NCBI GenBank assembly: GCA_027073875.1
Contig: JALTEO010000160.1
Location: forward strand, 1-9,065
DNA length: 9,065 bases
Reading direction: 5' to 3'
Origin: Bacteroidales bacterium
Lineage (GTDB): Bacteria > Bacteroidota > Bacteroidia > Bacteroidales > JALTDM01
The notes beneath the pieces were generated by a model. The model saw nothing but the letters and a program-made list of their open reading frames with translations, was not told the origin of the DNA and searched no databases. The position numbers and the translations under genes are program-made. Of the stretch, positions 6,656 through 9,065 are shown piece by piece (position 1 is the stretch's first letter; every line of letters begins with the position of its first letter).

Positions 6656-8584
6656 ATGAAGAAACAAGTATTTCTGATAATTCTCGGCCTTTCATTTGTT
6701 CTTTACGGCAATACAATTTTTAACGATTACGCACTGGACGATGCCATTGTCATCACACAAAATCAATTTACAAAAAAAGGATTCTCGGGCATCAAAGATT
6801 TGTTGACAACCGAATATTTCACGGGATTTTTCGGCAAACAAAAAAATTTAGTCTCCGGCGGACGATACCGTCCATTGTCAACTATTTCGTTTGCTGTGGA
6901 ATACGAATTTTTCGGTAAAAGTCCGGGTATTAGTCATTTCTTCAATATCTTATTTTATGCCCTGACGGGTTATCTCCTTTTTTTGGTTTTGCTTCAGCTC
7001 TTTCCTGTAACGGATAATAAAAGATGGTGGCTGTCGCTACCGTTTTTGGCAACTATCATTTGGCTGGCACATCCTATCCACACAGAGGCAGTTGCCAACA
7101 TCAAAGGACGCGATGAAATCCTCACTATGCTTGGCAGTCTGTTGGCAATGTGGTATGCCATAAAATTTGTACGACAGAAAAAACCGTTGCAACTAATATT
7201 AAGCAGTGTATTTTTGTTCCTTGGTATTATGGCAAAAGAAACAGCAATTACTTTTCTGTTCATCATTCCGTTTGCCATCTACTTGTTTGTTGACAAAAAA
7301 TGGAAAACACTTTTTGCGGTTACTGCCCCACTTCTGGTAACAGCCGTTATTTATCTGATTATCCGTTTTTCCATTGTAGGTTTACCCAATCAGTCAATTC
7401 CGCGGGAATTAATGAATAATCCGTTTTTATATGCTACCGGCAGTCAAAAGTTTGCCACTATCATCCTGACTTTCATTATCTACATCAAACTGTTGTTTTT
7501 CCCGCATCCACTTACCTACGATTATTATCCGTATCATATTCATTTGGTTGATTTTGGTAATCCGTGGGTTATTTTTTCTGTTTTATTTCATTTAGCACTC
7601 ATAATAATTGCTTTTGCTACGCTGAAAAAAAATAAAGTCGTTTCGTTTGCTCTGTTCTTTTATTTTGCCAGTTTCTCGTTGGTATCCAATGTATTATTTC
7701 CCGTTGGCACTTTTATGAACGAACGATTTATGTTTATGCCATCTGTTGCATTTGCCTTGATTTTAGCATTTTACTTATTGAAATTCTTTAAAGCCAAACC
7801 AACCGTTTTAATCACAATCGTTGTCCTTATCCTTTTGCCTTACACGGGAAAAACCATTGTAAGAAACCGCGATTGGAAAGACGATCTTACACTTTTTACC
7901 CACGATGTGAACATTTCGTTCGACAGTGCCAAAAGCAATACTTCGGCAGGCGGCAAACTGATAGAAGCATCAAAGCGAGAGAAAGATACGGGTAAGAAGC
8001 AACAAATGTTAGAAAAAGCACTTTTCTATCTACACCGTGCCATAAAGATTCACCCGAGATACTCCGATGCCCTTCTATTGTTGGGAAACGGATTTTATGA
8101 AGATGGCAAACAGATTGATTCCACTTGGTATTATTACAAAAAAATATTACTGATGAATCCTAATTATCAAAATGTTTTTAATAATCTGAAAATAATTTTA
8201 AATGATTCTATTCCACCACAAAAACGATTGCAAATCCTTAAAGATGTAGATACTATTTCTCCCAACAGGTTTTGGATTACTTATCAAATCGGAAATGTTT
8301 ACGGCAGGTATCTGAATAATCTGGATTCGTCTATTACTTATTTGCTGAAAGCTGAAAAATTAGGTCCAAATAAAGTACAAGTCCAAAAAGACCTTGGCGT
8401 AGCTTACGGGCTGAAAAAAGATTTTAAAACTTCATTACTTCATTCCAAAAAGGCAGCAGTACTTAGCCCTGATGATATACAAGTATGGATAAATATGGGA
8501 ATTACTTATCAAATGTTAGGCAATAAGGCAAAAATGCAACAGTGTATTGCTAAAGCTGATTCGCTAAAAAAACTCAGTAATTAG
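6656..8584 (+). CDS. TMTC-like GT-C membrane glycosyltransferase with C-terminal TPR repeats
   Basis: This 642-residue protein has an N-terminal multi-pass membrane half and a C-terminal soluble half. Hydrophobic segments are visible at about 4-20, 95-116, 127-140, 155-171, 178-211, 219-238, 266-282, 303-322, 328-350, 362-378 and 383-397. After the first segment comes DYALDDA (residues 25-30), the acidic pair placed in the first extracytoplasmic loop of GT-C enzymes. Other TMTC-type features are GGRYRPLS (68-75), HPIHTEAVANIKGRDE (139-154), the FPHPLTYDYYPY segment (282-293, DUF1736 region) and NERFMFMP (355-362). From about residue 450 there are four to five TPR-like helical pairs, for example 453-487, 540-570, 574-607 and 608-640. 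By family resemblance it probably moves a sugar from a lipid-phosphate donor to a protein or glycan on the outer face of the inner membrane; the actual substrate is unknown. It starts 41 bp after hutU with no terminator between, so read-through transcription is likely. Confidence 0.8.
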   Translation: MKKQVFLIILGLSFVLYGNTIFNDYALDDAIVITQNQFTKKGFSGIKDLLTTEYFTGFFGKQKNLVSGGRYRPLSTISFAVEYEFFGKSPGISHFFNILFYALTGYLLFLVLLQLFPVTDNKRWWLSLPFLATIIWLAHPIHTEAVANIKGRDEILTMLGSLLAMWYAIKFVRQKKPLQLILSSVFLFLGIMAKETAITFLFIIPFAIYLFVDKKWKTLFAVTAPLLVTAVIYLIIRFSIVGLPNQSIPRELMNNPFLYATGSQKFATIILTFIIYIKLLFFPHPLTYDYYPYHIHLVDFGNPWVIFSVLFHLALIIIAFATLKKNKVVSFALFFYFASFSLVSNVLFPVGTFMNERFMFMPSVAFALILAFYLLKFFKAKPTVLITIVVLILLPYTGKTIVRNRDWKDDLTLFTHDVNISFDSAKSNTSAGGKLIEASKREKDTGKKQQMLEKALFYLHRAIKIHPRYSDALLLLGNGFYEDGKQIDSTWYYYKKILLMNPNYQNVFNNLKIILNDSIPPQKRLQILKDVDTISPNRFWITYQIGNVYGRYLNNLDSSITYLLKAEKLGPNKVQVQKDLGVAYGLKKDFKTSLLHSKKAAVLSPDDIQVWINMGITYQMLGNKAKMQQCIAKADSLKKLSN

Positions 8585-8645
8585 TAAAAAACTTCGCATT
8601 TATCCCTTTTAATACAGTATCAATATTCTCCTGACTTTTTGGCAT
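8574..8645 (-). pseudogene. Possible truncated gene start (23 codons) at a convergent junction
   Basis: Immediately downstream of the partial gene at 8650-9065, only four bases after its stop codon and in another frame, there is an ATG at 8645 that opens 23 codons. The peptide begins MPKSQENIDTVLKGINAK and ends FFTNY before TGA. It has a balanced, protein-like composition in very AT-rich DNA. Its last four codons overlap the 3' end of the TMTC-like gene by 11 bp. The placement fits the start of a former downstream gene of a two-gene unit, cut off where the TMTC-like gene now ends. It is short enough to be chance, and I do not recognise the peptide. Confidence 0.3.
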
Positions 8646-8649
8646 AATA

Positions 8650-9065
8650 TTATTTTGATTTGTTATTGATAGATTTTTTATAATCATTCAGTTCTTTTTG
8701 GAAACTTTCATATTTATCCATTACTTTTTTAGGTAATAATCTATATTTTTCAATATTCTCATTTGCACGACCTTTTATCGTAACAGCAATCTCATGCTGA
8801 AGCATCTCCAACATTTCTTCAATACTTACTTTGTCAATAAATGAAATAAAATCCGTTGAACAGAATTCTTTATACGATTCAAAATCATTTTCTAATGCAT
8901 TGTTATAAGATTCTTCAATTATCATTAACTGGTAATCTTTTGAATCCTGAGCATCTCTATCTAGATACTCATTTGGACCAATACCTGCTCCCAAGTAATC
9001 TAAAGACAATTCCTGTAATGTGGTTATTTCAATACTTACTTTTGAATGAACCCTATCTCTATAAG
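8650..9065 (-). CDS. Unrecognised protein, 5' end beyond the window (partial)
   Basis: At least 137 codons are open on the minus strand, from the right edge to a TAA at 8650-8652. A start at 9009 would be a TTG, but the frame stays open for 18 more codons to the edge with no stop and no ATG, so the true start is probably outside the window and this is the C-terminal part. The visible part is hydrophilic and mostly helical-looking, with acidic stretches (NEYLDRDAQDSKDY, then NALENDFESYKEF), a hydrophobic-acidic helix (SIEEMLEMLQHEIA) and a lysine-rich end (KSINNKSK). There is no signal peptide, membrane segment or catalytic motif that I can name. GC in 8701-8940 is about 27% by hand count, well below glnS and hutU. 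It converges on the TMTC-like gene. The function is unknown. Confidence 0.7.
   Translation of the reverse strand, partial: YRDRVHSKVSIEITTLQELSLDYLGAGIGPNEYLDRDAQDSKDYQLMIIEESYNNALENDFESYKEFCSTDFISFIDKVSIEEMLEMLQHEIAVTIKGRANENIEKYRLLPKKVMDKYESFQKELNDYKKSINNKSK

Noticed and set aside
6994..7278. A 94-codon minus-strand frame opposite the TMTC-like gene
   Set aside because: It is antisense to conserved membrane segments and the TMTC signature, with no independent support for coding.
8644..8653. Perfect 10-base palindrome ATAATATTAT between the convergent genes
   Set aside because: It contains only A and T, would form a weak hairpin and has no useful T-run after it; chance is likely in this AT-rich gap, so it is not called as a terminator.
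1..9065. Search for a CRISPR array, tRNA, rRNA, transposase or defence cluster
   Set aside because: No regularly spaced repeats, no tRNA-like cloverleaf, no rRNA signature and no transposase, nuclease or helicase motifs were seen; the window is mainly ordinary chromosomal genes.

Overview
The window looks like a piece of a Bacteroidota chromosome (Bacteroidales-like, order not certain). The evidence is a glutaminyl-tRNA synthetase of bacterial length, a secreted protease ending in a type IX secretion (T9SS) type A sorting domain, start codons preceded by A/T-rich leaders with no Shine-Dalgarno sequence, and -7 promoter boxes of the TAnnTTTG type. Coding GC is moderate (roughly 35-48% in hand-counted lines), and the right end is clearly more AT-rich.

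Layout, left to right. 1-200: AT-rich non-coding DNA downstream of glnS, with two hairpins and a 14-base direct repeat, possibly a dispersed palindromic repeat. 201-1892 (-): glnS. 1893-2003: a strong intrinsic terminator for the upstream protease gene and a candidate glnS promoter. 2004-4490 (-): a lysyl-endopeptidase-like secreted serine protease with signal peptide, propeptide, S1 catalytic domain, PKD domain, beta-rich region and T9SS sorting domain. 4491-4604: a divergent promoter region. 4605-6614 (+): hutU, urocanate hydratase, long form. 6656-8584 (+): a TMTC-like GT-C membrane glycosyltransferase with C-terminal TPR repeats. 8585-8649: a convergent junction that may hold a cut-off gene start. 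8650-9065 (-): the 3' part of an unrecognised gene that runs off the right edge.

The genes do not form one pathway: they are a housekeeping enzyme, an exported protease, one histidine-degradation enzyme without its usual hut partners, and a membrane glycosyltransferase. hutU and the TMTC-like gene are 41 bp apart with no visible terminator and could share a transcript. I see no CRISPR array, insertion sequence, tRNA, rRNA, or clear new multi-gene system. The most interesting points are the protease architecture with a retained Lys-specificity aspartate, the TMTC-like enzyme, the palindromic element at the left edge, and the AT-rich right-hand junction.
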